Assembly (NCBI GenBank): GCA_017999075.1
Contig: JAGOBX010000155.1
Location: forward strand, 1-7,806
DNA from: Candidatus Babelota bacterium
GTDB taxonomy: Bacteria > JAGOBX01
Length of the DNA stretch: 7,806 nt
Direction: 5' to 3'
Shown here: positions 6,870 through 7,806 of the stretch, piece by piece
Layout of the letters: each line of letters starts with the position of its first letter
Numbering within the stretch: position 1 is the first letter of the stretch
Notes under the pieces: generated by a model
Databases searched by the model: none
Seen by the model: the letters and a program-made list of their open reading frames with translations, nothing else
Told to the model about the DNA's origin: nothing
Program-made: the position numbers and the translations under genes

Positions 6870-7445
6870 ATGTTAACCCTTAAAAAGTATATTATAACAA
6901 TTTTTTTATTTTTTATTATACTGCTTTTCATCCCTTTATTTATTACAGCAGCAGAAAATATCGGTAAAATAGAAAAAATTCAGGGACAGACAGAAATAAG
7001 TTACGTTGAAGGAATATGGCTGCCTTGTTCTGAAAACGCTGAAATAAATTTAAACACGTCTATACGGACAAACCAGAATTCATCGGTTTCCATTATATTC
7101 AGCAACGGCAAAACTGTAAAATTAAACGCATCGACTATTTTAAAAGTTACTGATATAATAAAATCAGAATATTTAATCCCTGAAATAACATCTCAATCTT
7201 TTACTGTCGAGGGTGACGAATCAGAAAAAAAAGTTACATATTCTGTTAAAATAAAAAATATAAAACAAAACAGAACAACTGTTACAGTTATGATTTATAA
7301 TGAATTTGACGTATTATACGGCGAACATAAGATGTCCGCCGGAACAATTGACGAAAAAAATTACACAGCCGAATATTATGCATCTGTGACGATAAACGAA
7401 ACAGGAAAATATTCACAAAGGTATAAAATTATATGCGCAGAATAA
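6870..7445 (+). CDS. Exported FecR-domain protein
   Basis: From ATG 6870 the product has 191 residues: signal peptide MLTLKKYIITIFLFFIILLF...FITAA (about 1-28), then a FecR domain (about 32-93) with IGKIEKIQGQTEISYVEGIW, SIRTNQNSSVSIIFSNGK and TVKLNASTILKV. These correspond to the 'G-v..v.G.v.v..G.w.pl', 'irTg.ns.a.l.l.dG' and 'i.l.p.t.l.v' elements. A second beta-sandwich-like region (about 110-191) follows, ending in YSQRYKIICAE. Classical FecR is an inner-membrane anti-sigma regulator with an N-terminal cytoplasmic segment; here the domain directly follows a signal peptide and no sigma factor is seen, so a structural or carbohydrate-binding envelope role is more likely. The frame is open from TTG 6789, which overlaps the previous stop; I prefer ATG 6870 because AAAAAGG (6855-6861) lies eight bases upstream and the signal peptide becomes normal. 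Confidence 0.75.
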   Translation: MLTLKKYIITIFLFFIILLFIPLFITAAENIGKIEKIQGQTEISYVEGIWLPCSENAEINLNTSIRTNQNSSVSIIFSNGKTVKLNASTILKVTDIIKSEYLIPEITSQSFTVEGDESEKKVTYSVKIKNIKQNRTTVTVMIYNEFDVLYGEHKMSAGTIDEKNYTAEYYASVTINETGKYSQRYKIICAE

Positions 7446-7806
7446 TCTATATCATTTTTATATTTTTATATTTTTATTTTAATGTAAATGCTGTATGCGA
7501 AGACACGTTAAAATTATTTGAAAATTATTTCAACAATACAGGAACCGACTCTCCAGCTTATAATTTCTCGGTTATTTTCGCTAATATGGAAAAAATTAAT
7601 ACACGCAGTTCGTTAGAGAAAAAAATCGAAGAAATAGTTTTCATATTAATAGAACAAGAACCTGAACTTGATTTATTTTATTTAGGAATTCCAATTAATT
7701 ATGAAGAAAATTCATTAAATAAAACTTTAAATCTTGCTTATAAAAATAAAAATATAACTATAAATGTTAAATATGAACTTATTAAGACTTACCGTTTTAA
7801 TGACAA
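7433..7806 (+). CDS. Partial exported protein, unknown function (runs off the window end)
   Basis: An ATG at 7433 opens a frame that stays free of stops to the last base (124 complete codons). The first residues MRRIIYIIFIFLYFYFNVNA followed by VCEDTLKLF form a plausible signal peptide, with cleavage after NA (residue 20). The visible mature part begins with helical-looking sequence (EDTLKLFENYF, EKKIEEIVFILIEQEPELDL) and then beta-like sequence (NITINVKYELIKTYRF). I recognise no family. AAAGG at 7417-7421 is 11 bases upstream, a weak ribosome binding site. The start overlaps the end of the FecR gene by 13 bases in another frame, which suggests coupled translation within the same operon. Confidence 0.68.
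   Translation, partial: MRRIIYIIFIFLYFYFNVNAVCEDTLKLFENYFNNTGTDSPAYNFSVIFANMEKINTRSSLEKKIEEIVFILIEQEPELDLFYLGIPINYEENSLNKTLNLAYKNKNITINVKYELIKTYRFND

Noticed and set aside
1-7806. CRISPR array, tRNA, rRNA or insertion sequence
   Set aside because: No regular spaced repeats, no cloverleaf-like or rRNA-like segments, and no transposase or terminal inverted repeats were seen.

Overview
The window is a very AT-rich stretch of bacterial DNA. All genes lie on the + strand with gaps of at most 37 bases or short overlaps, so it reads as part of one operon or a tightly packed gene string. Nearly every product carries a signal peptide, lipoprotein-like signal or membrane anchor. A PorV/UPF0164-type outer-membrane barrel and a secreted protein with a FlgD-Ig-like C-terminal domain point to a diderm (Gram-negative) organism. 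Such families are common in Elusimicrobiota, Fibrobacterota/Cloacimonadota-like lineages and related uncultured phyla; the exact phylum cannot be fixed from this sequence.

Layout: (1) 61-1224, an exported, probably lipid-anchored beta-propeller protein of the phytase-like/DUF3616-like kind. (2) 1239-3107, a large secreted Ig/FlgD-Ig surface protein interrupted by one in-frame amber codon (TAG at 1815-1817). The frame stays open on both sides, and the family pattern suggests that a tryptophan (TGG) stood there. (3) 3145-4053, a PorV/UPF0164-like outer-membrane barrel. (4) 4073-6166, a 697-residue membrane protein that I read as a periplasmic dCache sensor domain joined, through two extra membrane helices, to a complete pentameric ligand-gated ion channel (pLGIC) module. 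(5) 6163-6792, an unrecognised exported protein with a Gln/Asn/Glu-rich linker and a hydrophobic tail. (6) 6870-7445 (or from TTG 6789), a stand-alone exported FecR-domain protein. (7) 7433 to the window end, the start of another unrecognised exported protein.

The Cache-pLGIC fusion is the main discovery candidate. It would be a receptor channel with two stacked sensory ectodomains, encoded among envelope proteins that might deliver, bind or modulate its ligand. The functional link between these genes is inference from gene order only. The amber codon is the second point of interest: it could be recent gene decay, a sequencing error, or a read-through/recoded codon. None of the six other complete genes ends in TAG, but that sample is small.
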